The notes beneath the pieces are model-generated. The model worked only from the letters and a program-made list of their open reading frames with translations. It was not told the origin of the DNA and made no database searches. Below are positions 1 to 8,290 of a DNA stretch of 42,191 nucleotides, one piece after another. The DNA is from an uncultured Paenibacillaceae bacterium (GTDB taxonomy: Bacteria > Bacillota > Bacilli > Paenibacillales > DA-C8). Each line of letters starts with the position of its first letter. Within the stretch, counting starts at the first letter, position 1. The stretch is taken from NCBI GenBank assembly GCA_937957685.1, contig CALGAO010000087.1:1-42191 (forward strand), written 5' to 3'. Both the position numbers and the translations under genes were made by a program.

Positions 1-190
1 TGTTCAGCTTGATGATACCCCGATATACTTCTCCGAACAGCAAGCCGCCGAACAAGAAGATACAGAGTCTCATGAAGCGGGAGTAATCGGATGTGATCAG
101 GACATGTTCCGAAAACAAAACCCACATAAAACCCATAAACAGATTGATGATGATGAACATGGCCGCATCTCTTGGCTTGACTCGCATCAT
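1..190 (-). CDS. small membrane protein, partial (runs off left edge)
   Basis: Reading leftwards from an ATG at 190 there is an open frame of 63 codons that continues past the window edge. It is preceded by a strong ribosome binding site (AAGGAGGAAA, about 5 bases upstream). The visible part has two hydrophobic segments (roughly residues 10-28 and 40-58) separated by a short polar stretch, so it is probably an integral membrane protein. A TATAAT-like -10 on the minus strand lies at 270-275, although its -35 is poor. I do not recognise a family. The C-terminus is missing, so length and topology cannot be judged. Confidence 0.6.
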   Translation of the reverse strand, partial: MMRVKPRDAAMFIIINLFMGFMWVLFSEHVLITSDYSRFMRLCIFLFGGLLFGEVYRGIIKLN

Positions 191-497
191 CTCTTTTCCT
201 CCTTGCTCCTCAGAATCAGGCAGATGCCATCATGAATCAAGGCCAAACTTCCATGATACTTTCAACAATATTATACCAATTATCGAATAAAACGGGAAAA
301 GTTAAATGTCGAACCGCACCGACGAATCGGTTGGGACTCCGTTCTGGTCGCGCAGCCTCTTGCCGATGGCAGTTACACTTCGGAAACTCTCGTCCTTCAT
401 GTGCATCTAGAAATCATCATCGTATGGTGTCTTGGCGGTGTCATCGTTCAAGCTTATCGGTCCTATAGTATTTCAGTTTCATCGTTGGAGGTGAAGT
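191..497. other. intergenic region between divergent genes
   Basis: This 307-base AT-rich stretch separates the minus-strand membrane protein from the plus-strand secreted protein. A 78-codon open frame at 232-468 has no ribosome binding site and a low-complexity, Arg/Ser/Cys-rich translation, so I do not call it a gene. The only recognisable signal is the minus-strand -10-like box at 270-275. Confidence 0.5.
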
Positions 498-1085
498 ATG
501 AGACGAATTCCTATCGCCGTTCTTATGATGTTTATGATGGGGTGTATCCTGCTGAGTGATCAATCGGTCTCCGCTTCAAGCTGGGGCTATGTTGCCCCCG
601 ATGAAGTCGTGGAGCGCGCAGATGTGATCGTGATAGGCCGGTATGATTTTTCTGAGAAGTCCCCGTTGAGCAACTGTCTTTTTATCGGTTATCCATTTGC
701 AATAGAGCAAGTATTTAAAGGCGATAGCCCACAGAGGATGATCGTTGGTGTAGATGGAAATGACATAGCACTCATGACACGAATCCAGGAGCAGGGGAGA
801 TCATTTCTACTTCTGCTGGAAGAGAGGGAACGATACGATTATCTGGTTCCCGTGGCTGGTGCTAACGGCGTCGTGCCTCTGTCGGCAGGAAAGGTAGACA
901 CAACGTACGTTGAAGGGGAAAAGTCCGATTTCTACACTCAATTTCTGAAAGATAGGAAACCCATCAAGTCCTATGGGGAGTCTTCGTTCAACATCTTATA
1001 TATCGTAATAGGAATTGGGGCGGTAGGATTGACGGTGCTCACGATCTTCCTGATCAGGAGGAGACATAGAAGAAGCGGATCATAA
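498..1085 (+). CDS. secreted, C-terminally membrane-anchored protein of unknown function
   Basis: The 195-residue product starts at ATG 498 behind TTGGAGGTGA (spacing about 6). Residues 1-27 form a signal peptide (basic MRR, hydrophobic core, likely cleavage after SVSA). The middle is a soluble extracellular domain of about 135 residues. Residues about 165-186 are a single transmembrane helix followed by a basic RRRHRR tail, giving type I topology. The MGC at 14-16 resembles a lipobox but lacks the usual small residue before Gly, so signal peptidase I is more likely. No family was recognised. Codon use is more AT-rich than in the metabolic genes to the right, as in the other small genes at this end. 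Confidence 0.7.
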   Translation: MRRIPIAVLMMFMMGCILLSDQSVSASSWGYVAPDEVVERADVIVIGRYDFSEKSPLSNCLFIGYPFAIEQVFKGDSPQRMIVGVDGNDIALMTRIQEQGRSFLLLLEERERYDYLVPVAGANGVVPLSAGKVDTTYVEGEKSDFYTQFLKDRKPIKSYGESSFNILYIVIGIGAVGLTVLTIFLIRRRHRRSGS

Positions 1086-1142
1086 CTGGCGGATATTGTT
1101 GCGGTCATATAGCAACCAATTAGTAATGATGGAATCGGATCG

Positions 1143-1175
1143 CGGGGGCTGTCCAGTTCGTTCAATCCAGCCCCT
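1143..1175 (+). terminator. hairpin after the secreted protein gene
   Basis: GGGGCTG and CAGCCCC pair across a loop of about 16 bases, 60 bases after the stop codon. There is no clear T-run, so termination is uncertain. The left arm resembles the outer bases of the IS1182-like ends found elsewhere in the window, but the match is too short to claim relationship. Confidence 0.3.
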
Positions 1176-1312
1176 TGTCCATTCAACTTACGAGTTTTCC
1201 CCTTTCATCACGAGACACGTCCTATGACGCCCGGATCAGAAGCGCAGCCGCGTGTTCGTGGAAAATGAAGAAGTTCGATCTGGTTACTCCAAGATATTCA
1301 TACGTTAATCGT

Positions 1313-1537
1313 TTAAGATTGCCAAATCAATCTGAACAAGTAAGCAAGAATCATGCCGAGGAAGAACATGGACGTGACGCCGGTCAGCTTGCGATCTCTT
1401 TCGATGTCAATGACTCTAAAAATAAGAAAAAGAATCAAGATGATAATCTTCCAGAGGATCGATACGAATGGAAAAACAGCGCCGATACCAAACGCAAACG
1501 TTCTCATGATAACGTAACCCACAGTTCGGATATTCAT
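1313..1537 (-). CDS. small hydrophobic membrane protein, unknown function
   Basis: The 74-residue product starts at ATG 1537 behind GGAGGGGGAT (spacing 4-5). A start further upstream in the same frame (1585) would lack a ribosome binding site. It has two clear hydrophobic segments, around residues 12-42 (probably two passes) and 53-70, with basic and acidic residues between them (RVIDIERDRK). It is transcribed against its neighbours and its base composition is AT-rich like the other genes at this end. No family was recognised. The ribosome binding site and membrane-protein pattern are the only support. Confidence 0.5.
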   Translation of the reverse strand: MNIRTVGYVIMRTFAFGIGAVFPFVSILWKIIILILFLIFRVIDIERDRKLTGVTSMFFLGMILAYLFRLIWQS

Positions 1538-1855
1538 ATCCCCCTCCATATTAAATAATGATTGAAGTCCGGTATCTGAAAACACCTTCTATCTTAAGAT
1601 TCCGCATCCGCAACTGTCAATCATTACCTTTCCGAACAGAGCCTGATTGCAAGCTCACCGTCGCAACGCGGGACATACTCGCTGAACTACTGGGAGGTCG
1701 TAACGTAGTCCTGATTTTTCAAGTAGAATGTCAGGTGCAACGGCTTGTCCATACTTACCCAACGGCTCGTCAAACTAGTCCGCATAAAAGTCCAAGTCCC
1801 CTCATAGACATGAAACATGAGTCAAGCAACTATTGTGCAAAGAGGGGATGATGGG

Positions 1856-2908
1856 ATGCGCCGGATCACGTGGCTGACGGCCGTAGTCATGATTGCGGTG
1901 ATTGTCTTGGCAGGATGTGGACAGAAGAGCGAAGCGGATGTGGTGCAGGATCTGGAGAAGCTGATCGACGGGATCAACAGCTACTCGGCGGAAGGGGCGA
2001 TGATCCTGTATTCGGGAGAGCAGCCGCAGGAGTATCGTCTGACCGTCTGGTTCCAGAAGCCGGAGTTCTACCGCATCGCGATCACGAACAAGCAGAAGAA
2101 CATCACGCAGATCGTCCTGAAAAATGAAGAAGGAGTATTCGTGCTGACCCCTCATCTGCAGAAGAGCTTCCGCTTCCGAAGCGAGTGGCCGAACAACCAG
2201 GGTCAGATCTATCTGTACCAGTCCCTGCTCCGCAGCATCGTCGATGATGCCGAGCGGGCTGTCACGAAGGATGGGGACAGCTATGTCTTCGATGTGAAGG
2301 CCAACTATCAGAACATGGCCCTGCCTCGCCAGAAGATCTGGCTGAAGCAGGACGGCTATGCGCCGGTCCATGTCGAACTGCTGGACGAGAACGACAAACC
2401 TGTCGTTACGGTCGACTTCAGCGCCTTCGAGTTTGACAAGAAGTTCGAGAAGACCAATTTCGACATGAAGTGGAATCTCACCAGCTGGAACATGACTTCG
2501 CTGCCGACGATGTCACCGCTGCCTGCCGCAGGGGAGTTGACGGAGAAGGTCGCGCAGGAGCTTGGCGACTTCGGCATCATCTATCCGGCCTATGTGCCTT
2601 CGGGCGTCCAGTTGTCCGATGTCGAGGAGATTCAGCTGGGCGATGCGGATGCGGTCATGCTCCGCTATGTGGGGCCGAATTACTCCTATACGATCCTTGA
2701 ATCCCGCCCGCTCGCTACACCGGTCTTCCTGCATGAAACGACGGTGGTGAACCTTGGATTTACGCTGGGCGTGCTGACAGGTGAGGAGCAGAAAACGCTC
2801 ATCTGGTACGATGACCAGGGCGTCGAATACCGGATGACGATGAACCATGTGCCCGAGGAAGAGATGATCAGGATCGCCCAATCCGTGCAAGGTCAGGTGG
2901 GCAAATAA
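1856..2908 (+). CDS. ydcC: YdcC/LolA-like sporulation lipoprotein
   Basis: The 350-residue lipoprotein resembles B. subtilis YdcC, a LolA-fold lipoprotein made in the mother cell under sigma-E. Related GerS proteins in Clostridia act in spore cortex processing. I chose ATG 1856 (AGAGGGG upstream) over the in-frame ATG at 1817, because it places the signal peptide at the N-terminus. Residues 2-3 are Arg, residues 7-18 are hydrophobic, and the lipobox LAGC has the modified Cys at 21. Residues 30-220 form the LolA-like beta region, and residues about 240-340 are a second domain. It lies directly upstream of alr, as in B. subtilis. A CATACTTA box at 1750-1757 resembles a sigma-E -10, but no good -35 is seen. 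Confidence 0.8.
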   Translation: MRRITWLTAVVMIAVIVLAGCGQKSEADVVQDLEKLIDGINSYSAEGAMILYSGEQPQEYRLTVWFQKPEFYRIAITNKQKNITQIVLKNEEGVFVLTPHLQKSFRFRSEWPNNQGQIYLYQSLLRSIVDDAERAVTKDGDSYVFDVKANYQNMALPRQKIWLKQDGYAPVHVELLDENDKPVVTVDFSAFEFDKKFEKTNFDMKWNLTSWNMTSLPTMSPLPAAGELTEKVAQELGDFGIIYPAYVPSGVQLSDVEEIQLGDADAVMLRYVGPNYSYTILESRPLATPVFLHETTVVNLGFTLGVLTGEEQKTLIWYDDQGVEYRMTMNHVPEEEMIRIAQSVQGQVGK

Positions 2909-3077
2909 CTGCTTGGGTTCTGGGAGCCTGCGAAAGGCGCATGATGAACCACCATTTACCGCCTGGCAAATGTGGCGCCGTTCGTTGACACCGCTCTGGA
3001 TTACGTTTACCATTATAACATTGGAAATCGAATCGACATTGACTGCCACGACTGCAGAACATGTGTGGGGTGGTTCC

Positions 3078-4250
3078 ATGAAGACCTTTTACCGTCCGAC
3101 GAGGGCGGTAATTTCGCTAGATGCGTTGCAGCATAACATCCGGGAGTTTCGCAGAGTGGTGCCGGAACCAATCCGCCTGATGGCGGTCGTGAAGGCGAAC
3201 GCATACGGACATGGAGCCGTGCAGACTGCGGCCTGCGCGCTGAAGAGCGGGGTCGACTACATCGGCGTCGCATTCCTGGATGAGGCCATCGAGCTTCGCA
3301 AGGCAGGCATCACCGCGCCGATCCTGGTGCTTGGCTACACGCCGCCGGAAGGCCTGGGACTCGCTCGGAAGCTGGAGATCACGATCACGGCATACAGCGA
3401 CAATCTGATAGAAGCATGTCTGGCGGAACCGTTCGATCCGGCCGTGGACCGCAAGCTGAAGGTGCATGTGAAGGTGGACAGCGGCATGGGGCGCATCGGC
3501 GTCCCCGCGGATGAGTCGGGCATCGCCTACATCGAACGCATCAGGCAACTGCCTGGCGTCGAGCTGGAAGGCTTGTTCACCCACTACGCGTGCGCAGATG
3601 AGCAGGACAAATCATACACGCTCATGCAGCATGATCGCTTCAACAGGGTGGTGCAGCATTTCCGCGATCGGGGGATCGACATCCCGATCATCCATGCGGG
3701 CAACAGCGCCACCGGGATCGATCATCCGGAGCTGACGTTCTCGATGCTGCGGCTCGGGATCGGCATGTATGGCCTGTATCCGTCCGAGGAAGTGTTCCGC
3801 AGCCGCGTGAATCTGCGTCCTGTCATGAGCTTCGTGACCGAGGTCGTCATGACCAAGACGCTTCCTCCCGGTTCCGGCGTCAGCTATGGCGCCGCCTACC
3901 GGACCCGGGGTGAGGAGACGATCGCGACGCTGCCCGTCGGCTATGCGGACGGGTACACACGGCTCCTGGGCGGCAAGGCCAGCGTGCTTGTCCATGGCAG
4001 CCGGGCGCCGATCGTCGGACGGATCTGCATGGATCAATGCATGATTAACGTGTCGGACATCGCGAATGTGGCCATCGGCGATGAAGTGGTGCTGTTTGGC
4101 GAGCAGGACGGCGCGATGATCCATGTGGATGAGCTGGCCGCCCTGCTGGGCACGATCAACTACGAGATTCCCTGCATGATCTCGCACCGCGTGCCGCGCG
4201 TATACGTTTCGAACGGCGAAGTGATACACGTGGACAATGATCTGATCTGA
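3078..4250 (+). CDS. alr: alanine racemase
   Basis: PLP-dependent racemase that makes D-alanine from L-alanine for peptidoglycan. The product is 390 residues, the normal family length. The open frame extends upstream to 2913, but those 55 codons do not resemble the family, so I start at ATG 3078 (GGGGTGG upstream, a mediocre site). The PLP lysine is K39 in VVKANAYGHG. The second catalytic base is Y270 in GVSYGAAYR. The C-terminal domain carries the GRICMDQ and HRVPRVY segments typical of Alr. It sits between ydcC and the ndoAI-ndoA pair, the conserved Bacillales arrangement. With the SpoVB-type spore context upstream, a housekeeping role is still the most likely. Confidence 0.95.
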   Translation: MKTFYRPTRAVISLDALQHNIREFRRVVPEPIRLMAVVKANAYGHGAVQTAACALKSGVDYIGVAFLDEAIELRKAGITAPILVLGYTPPEGLGLARKLEITITAYSDNLIEACLAEPFDPAVDRKLKVHVKVDSGMGRIGVPADESGIAYIERIRQLPGVELEGLFTHYACADEQDKSYTLMQHDRFNRVVQHFRDRGIDIPIIHAGNSATGIDHPELTFSMLRLGIGMYGLYPSEEVFRSRVNLRPVMSFVTEVVMTKTLPPGSGVSYGAAYRTRGEETIATLPVGYADGYTRLLGGKASVLVHGSRAPIVGRICMDQCMINVSDIANVAIGDEVVLFGEQDGAMIHVDELAALLGTINYEIPCMISHRVPRVYVSNGEVIHVDNDLI

Positions 4251-4582
4251 GATGGTGAAGGGGCGATGTGCCTTGTGGCGCTTCGCAGAACCCATGAGAC
4301 TTTTGACCGGATCAGAAGACAGCCGTGCGCGTCCGGATTGCATGTTTTTGCCAGGGTGAAAATTGCCGATCCAGACAGGAAATTTTCGTTGTGTATCGAA
4401 TATTAATTACTTGACGCGCTTGCCCGGTTGATGGTTGCAACGGCGACGATCGTTTCTACAAGCCGTCATCCACGTGTAACATAAATGATATACCGGCTGC
4501 ATATATTTCATTTGTATAATTTGGCGGTTAACACATCATACTGGTAATATTGACCGTATTCGTTAGTGGAGGTGCTCATTCG
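4251..4582. other. intergenic region upstream of the ndoAI-ndoA operon
   Basis: These 332 bases separate alr from the antitoxin gene. A TATAAT at 4515-4520 lies about 60 bases before the GTG start and is the best -10 candidate, but the hexamer 17 bases upstream (ACCGGC) is not a good -35. The block around 4380-4520 is AT-rich. No terminator with a T-run was found after alr, so read-through from alr into ndoAI is possible. Confidence 0.4.
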
Positions 4583-4864
4583 GTGGCCAATTTGCAAAAC
4601 ACGAAGCGCATAATGATCAGCCTGCCTGAATATCTGTTAGAGGAAGTGGACGGAATCGTTCAGGAGGAGAAACTCAACCGCAGCGAGCTGATCCGACAGG
4701 CTATGAAGCTATATTTGGTCGAACGGAAGAAGCGCAACTTACGCGAATCTATGCAACGCGGGTATATGGAGATGGCCAAGATCAATCTCAGCATGGCATC
4801 GGAGGCGTTCCAGGCGGAAGAGGATGCGGGCACGATTCTGAACCGCTTAGTAAGCGGGGTGTGA
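4583..4864 (+). CDS. ndoAI: EndoAI antitoxin (MazE-type, ribbon-helix-helix)
   Basis: The 93-residue antitoxin is the partner of EndoA and has the length of B. subtilis EndoAI. I start at GTG 4583, because GTGGAGGTG lies 8-9 bases upstream. The in-frame start at 4550 would precede that site. Residues about 8-50 form a ribbon-helix-helix DNA-binding fold (RIMISLPEYLLEEVD strand-helix, then LNRSELIRQAMKLYL). The C-terminal third would bind and inhibit the toxin. The stop codon overlaps the toxin start (TGATG), so the two are translationally coupled. Members of this family usually repress their own operon. Confidence 0.92.
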   Translation: MANLQNTKRIMISLPEYLLEEVDGIVQEEKLNRSELIRQAMKLYLVERKKRNLRESMQRGYMEMAKINLSMASEAFQAEEDAGTILNRLVSGV

Positions 4865-5220
4865 TGCGCTTGATCGTCAAAAGAGGAGACGTGTTCTTCG
4901 CCGATCTGTCACCGGTCGTTGGCTCCGAACAGGGCGGCGTGCGGCCGGTGCTCGTCATCCAGAACGATATCGGCAACCGCTTCAGCCCGACCGTGATTGT
5001 CGCAGCGATCACAGCGCAGATCCAGAAGGCGAAGCTGCCGACGCACGTGGAGATCAATGCGGAACAGCATGGATTTGATCGCGACTCGGTCATCCTGCTG
5101 GAGCAGATCCGCACGATCGACAAGCAACGGTTGACCGACAAGATAACGCACCTGGACGAAGCGATGATGCGCAAGGTGAATGAATCGTTGCAGATCAGTC
5201 TGGGATTGATCGATTTTTGA
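4864..5220 (+). CDS. ndoA: EndoA endoribonuclease toxin (MazF family)
   Basis: Sequence-specific mRNA interferase. The B. subtilis homolog cleaves at UACAU. The product is 118 residues and is almost collinear with B. subtilis EndoA. It starts at ATG 4864, overlapping the antitoxin stop by one base; TTG 4870 would give the Bacillus N-terminus. Residues implicated in catalysis are retained: R27 in GGVRPVLV and T50 in VAAITAQ. The segment DSVILLEQIRTIDKQRL is strongly conserved. It forms an operon with ndoAI and is followed by a probable terminator near 5336-5360. Confidence 0.95.
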   Translation: MRLIVKRGDVFFADLSPVVGSEQGGVRPVLVIQNDIGNRFSPTVIVAAITAQIQKAKLPTHVEINAEQHGFDRDSVILLEQIRTIDKQRLTDKITHLDEAMMRKVNESLQISLGLIDF

Positions 5221-5335
5221 GATCGCCCGATTATCGGCTTGATAGCCGGGCGTATCGTCTGACCGGCGCGCGTTCGGAATCGGCTCACCAACCGTTTATC
5301 TACATATTATACTCATTATACTCAGAATGAAGCTG

Positions 5336-5360
5336 GGAGGCGCTCAAGCCTTCCTTTTTT
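5336..5360 (+). terminator. probable terminator of the ndoAI-ndoA operon
   Basis: GGAGGC pairs with GCCTTCC (one bulged T) around a six-base loop, followed immediately by six T. It lies 116 bases after the ndoA stop and before the tex promoter. Confidence 0.5.
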
Positions 5361-5416
5361 GGTTTATACGGGACAGGTGCGAATCGGAATTGCCGGTGAC
5401 AGGACCTGTCCCAAGT

Positions 5417-5446
5417 TTGAGCTGGTTGGAACGCGAATGGTATAAT
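5417..5446 (+). promoter_or_regulatory. sigma-A type promoter of tex
   Basis: TTGAGC (5417-5422) and TATAAT (5441-5446) are separated by 18 bases, and transcription would start near 5453. An inverted repeat with 9-base arms, GGGACAGGT at 5370-5378 and ACCTGTCCC at 5404-5412, lies immediately upstream of the -35 box. Confidence 0.6.
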
Positions 5447-5544
5447 AAGTCAGGTTGTCCGTGTGCCAGCGGGCGCATGGACGGATCGCGCTGGACAGGC
5501 AACGTAAGCAAATGGATCATGTGAGAAGGAGCAATGAATACCTT

Positions 5545-7737
5545 ATGGCTGAATTCATATCCGAATGGGTGGAAGAACCGGAAGAGAAGGTGCGGGAGCG
5601 AATCCTGGCCAATCTGGTCAGCGAGCTGAAGATCAGCGCCAGGCAGGTGCGGACAACGGTCGGACTGCTCGATGAAGGCAATACGATCCCGTTCATCGCC
5701 CGCTACCGCAAGGAAATGACGGGCGAACTGGATGAGACGCAGATCCGTGCGATTGAGGAACGCCTGCAGTATCTGCGCAACCTGGAGGCGCGCAAGAACG
5801 AGGTGCTGCGGCTCATCTTCGAGCAGGGCAAGCTGACGGAGGAACTGCGGCAGGTGATCGCCTCTTCCTCGAAGCTGCAAGAGGTGGAGGATCTGTATCG
5901 CCCGTATCGGCAGAAGCGCAAGACCAGGGCAAGCGTGGCCAAGGAGAAGGGGCTGGAGCCGCTCGCCGACTGGATCTTCAGCCAGCCGCGCAGCGGCGAT
6001 CTGCTGGCGGAAGCCGGGGCCTATGTCCATCCGGACAAGGAAGTGGCGTCGGCGGAAGAGGCGATTCAGGGCGCGCTCGACATCATCGCCGAGAATATCG
6101 CCGACGACGCGTCGATCCGCGCCTGGATCCGCAAGTTCACCTATGATCACGGCATGATCGTCACGGAAGCGAAGGACCCGCAGGCGGAATCGGTGTACGA
6201 GATGTATTATGCCTATCAGGAACCGGTGCGCAGGCTGCCGCCGCATCGCATCCTGGCGATCAATCGCGGCGAGCGCGAGGAGATGCTGAAGGTCAGACTG
6301 GAAGTGGAAGAGGCCCGCATCCATGAGTATATCGCGCGGAAGCTGCTCAAGGCGGAGTCGGTCACGCGTCAGGTGCTGCTGACGACGATCGAGGACGCCT
6401 ACAAGCGGCTGATCGCTCCGTCGATCGAGCGCGAGGTGAGAGGCGAGCTGACGGAGAAGGCGGAAGAACATGCGATCAAGGTGTTCGCCGACAACCTGCG
6501 CAACCTGCTGCTGCAGCCTCCGGTGAAGGGCTGCGTCGTGCTAGGCGTGGACCCGGCATACCGCACCGGCTGCAAGCTGGCGGTGGTGGACGACACGGGC
6601 AAGGTGCTGGACAAGGCGGTGGTCTATCCGACGCCGCCGCACAACAGGGTGGCGGAGGCGGAGAAACTGGTCAGCGGCCTGATCGGGAAGTATGGCGTGG
6701 AGATCATCGCCATCGGCAACGGCACCGCGTCGCGCGAGACGGAGAGCTTCGTCGCCGATCTGATCAGGAAGCTCGGCAATCCGAAGCTGAAGTACATCAT
6801 CGTCAGCGAAGCGGGGGCCAGCGTCTATTCCGCGTCCAAACTGGCGGCGGAGGAATTCCCGGACTTCGATGTGGCGGAGCGCAGCGCGGTCTCGATCGCC
6901 AGACGCCTCCAGGATCCGCTGGCGGAGCTGGTCAAGATCGATCCGAAGTCAATCGGCGTCGGCCAATACCAGCATGACGTGCAGCAGAAGCGGCTCGAGG
7001 AAAGCCTTCGCTTCGTCGTGGAATCGGTCGTCAACCATGTCGGCGTCGACCTGAACACGGCCTCGCCTTCGCTTCTGTCCTATGTGTCCGGCATCAATGC
7101 GACCATCGCCAGGAACATCGTCAAATATCGGGAAGAAAACGGCCGCTTCACGAACCGCAAGCAATTGCAGAAGGTGCCTCGCCTCGGGGCCAAGACGTTC
7201 GAGCAGTGCGTCGGCTTCATGCGCATCCAGGGCGGAGACAATCCGCTCGACAATACGCCGATCCATCCGGAGTCCTATGGGATCGTCGACCGCCTGTTCG
7301 AGGAGCTGGGCCTCGCGTTGGAAGCCATCGGCACGGAAGCGGTCAATGCGCGCCTGCGCGAGCTGAACCCGGAGGAGCTGGCGCCGAAGCTGGACGTGGG
7401 TCTGCCGACCTTGCGCGATATTCTGGACAGCCTGCTTCGACCGGGGCGTGACCCGCGCGACGAGCTGCCGCCGCCGATCTTCTCCACCGATGTGCTCAAG
7501 ATCGAGGATCTGAAGCCGGGGATGGAGCTGAAGGGGACGGTGCGCAACGTCATCGACTTTGGGGCGTTCGTGGATATCGGGCTGAAAAACGACGGCCTCG
7601 TCCATATCTCCCAGCTGAGCGACCGCTATGTGAAGCATCCGATGGACGTCGTCTCCGTCGGCGATATCGTGACGGTATGGGTATTGCAGACGGATCTGAA
7701 GAAAGGACGGGTCAGCCTGACGATGCGCAGACCGTAG
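5545..7737 (+). CDS. tex: Tex family S1 RNA-binding transcription accessory protein
   Basis: The 730-residue product is a cytoplasmic nucleic-acid-binding protein (YdcI in B. subtilis). Domain order from the sequence: Tex N-terminal helical region (about 1-190), a YqgF/RuvC-like RNase H fold (about 325-450, starting at VVLGVDPAYRTGCKLAVVD), helix-hairpin-helix repeats (about 485-560, NTASPSLLSYVSGI and FTNRKQLQKVPRLG), and a C-terminal S1 domain (about 650-725, LKGTVRNVIDFGAFVDIG). I start at ATG 5545. AAGGAG lies 13 bases upstream, which is long, so GTG 5521 or ATG 5512 in the same frame are possible. It has its own promoter and is followed by a hairpin shared with the convergent cmpA. Confidence 0.93.
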   Translation: MAEFISEWVEEPEEKVRERILANLVSELKISARQVRTTVGLLDEGNTIPFIARYRKEMTGELDETQIRAIEERLQYLRNLEARKNEVLRLIFEQGKLTEELRQVIASSSKLQEVEDLYRPYRQKRKTRASVAKEKGLEPLADWIFSQPRSGDLLAEAGAYVHPDKEVASAEEAIQGALDIIAENIADDASIRAWIRKFTYDHGMIVTEAKDPQAESVYEMYYAYQEPVRRLPPHRILAINRGEREEMLKVRLEVEEARIHEYIARKLLKAESVTRQVLLTTIEDAYKRLIAPSIEREVRGELTEKAEEHAIKVFADNLRNLLLQPPVKGCVVLGVDPAYRTGCKLAVVDDTGKVLDKAVVYPTPPHNRVAEAEKLVSGLIGKYGVEIIAIGNGTASRETESFVADLIRKLGNPKLKYIIVSEAGASVYSASKLAAEEFPDFDVAERSAVSIARRLQDPLAELVKIDPKSIGVGQYQHDVQQKRLEESLRFVVESVVNHVGVDLNTASPSLLSYVSGINATIARNIVKYREENGRFTNRKQLQKVPRLGAKTFEQCVGFMRIQGGDNPLDNTPIHPESYGIVDRLFEELGLALEAIGTEAVNARLRELNPEELAPKLDVGLPTLRDILDSLLRPGRDPRDELPPPIFSTDVLKIEDLKPGMELKGTVRNVIDFGAFVDIGLKNDGLVHISQLSDRYVKHPMDVVSVGDIVTVWVLQTDLKKGRVSLTMRRP

Positions 7738-7801
7738 ACGCTGACCATGGACCGCAAGGCAGTTGGACTGATGGACCGCATGAGCGGCCTGAAAATGAAA
7801 C

Positions 7802-7858
7802 AAGCACTCTCGTCGTTGGCGGATCCGGTGTGATCGGCGACGGGGGTGCTTCTGTTTA
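7802..7858. terminator. hairpin between convergent tex and cmpA
   Basis: AAGCAC (7802-7807) pairs with GTGCTT (7846-7851), and the stem continues inward with GTCG/CGAC-type pairing. It is followed by CTGTTT on the plus strand and preceded by AA-rich sequence for the minus strand. A bidirectional terminator is plausible but the T-run is poor. Confidence 0.4.
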
Positions 7859-7868
7859 TGCGGGTGGA

Positions 7869-8018
7869 TTAGCTTCGATGGTCTGCCTGTCTTGCCTGGT
7901 TGTCTTGAGCATGGTGTCCTGACCGGTAGAAGAACCAGCAGTCATTGAGCACGCGGATCTGCCGCAGATCCTTCGTCTGAAAAGCCCTCTGGAGCTGATT
8001 GCATAACCATTGGGGCAT
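7869..8018 (-). CDS. cmpA: CmpA, small cortex morphogenetic protein
   Basis: The 49-residue product starts at ATG 8018 behind AGGGGAGGGA (spacing about 7). The first 32 residues fit CmpA: start MPQWLCNQL, then the LNDCWFFYR block. In B. subtilis CmpA is a short spore protein that, with the ClpXP protease, acts as a checkpoint on SpoIVA and coat/cortex assembly. Its gene lies between tex (ydcI) and the sprT-like gene ydcK, the same place as here. The C-terminus is longer than the 37-residue B. subtilis protein (my recollection) and ends in a polar His/Gln-rich tail. A CATACGAT box on the minus strand at 8065-8072 resembles a sigma-E -10 and would give a leader of about 40 bases. Confidence 0.85.
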   Translation of the reverse strand: MPQWLCNQLQRAFQTKDLRQIRVLNDCWFFYRSGHHAQDNQARQADHRS

Positions 8019-8064
8019 CCTGCATCCCTCCCCTGAGCTTCATCAGGATGACAGCCTTACCTGC

Positions 8065-8072
8065 ATCGTATG
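8065..8072 (-). promoter_or_regulatory. possible sigma-E -10 box of cmpA
   Basis: The minus-strand sequence CATACGAT is close to the sigma-E -10 consensus CATACANT and sits about 47 bases before the cmpA start. The region about 14 bases further upstream has no convincing -35, so this is only a candidate. Confidence 0.3.
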
Positions 8073-8290
8073 CGAATCGCGCAAGTTCGTGCGGAAGGCT
8101 GCGCCGATGCACGCCGCGCGTCGCACTGGCTGTCAGCTCGGCTGCATACGCGGTCCGCGAGGCAGGTGAATAGGCTGCTCCTGTATCGTACCTCCATTAT
8201 ATGAGGTGGGCATGAGCCCGGTGCAGGTCCGTTTCGGGATGTTGCGACGAAGCGGCGATGTCCGGATCGTGCCGGCGCATCAGGTCCGGG

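Noticed and set aside
232..468. 78-codon open frame near the left end
   Set aside because: No ribosome binding site and no protein-like composition.
2913..3077. 55-codon N-terminal extension of alr
   Set aside because: The extension does not resemble Alr; the ATG at 3078 gives the family length and places the PLP lysine at residue 39.
5327..5524. 65-codon open frame between ndoA and tex
   Set aside because: It spans the ndoA terminator and the tex promoter and lacks a ribosome binding site.
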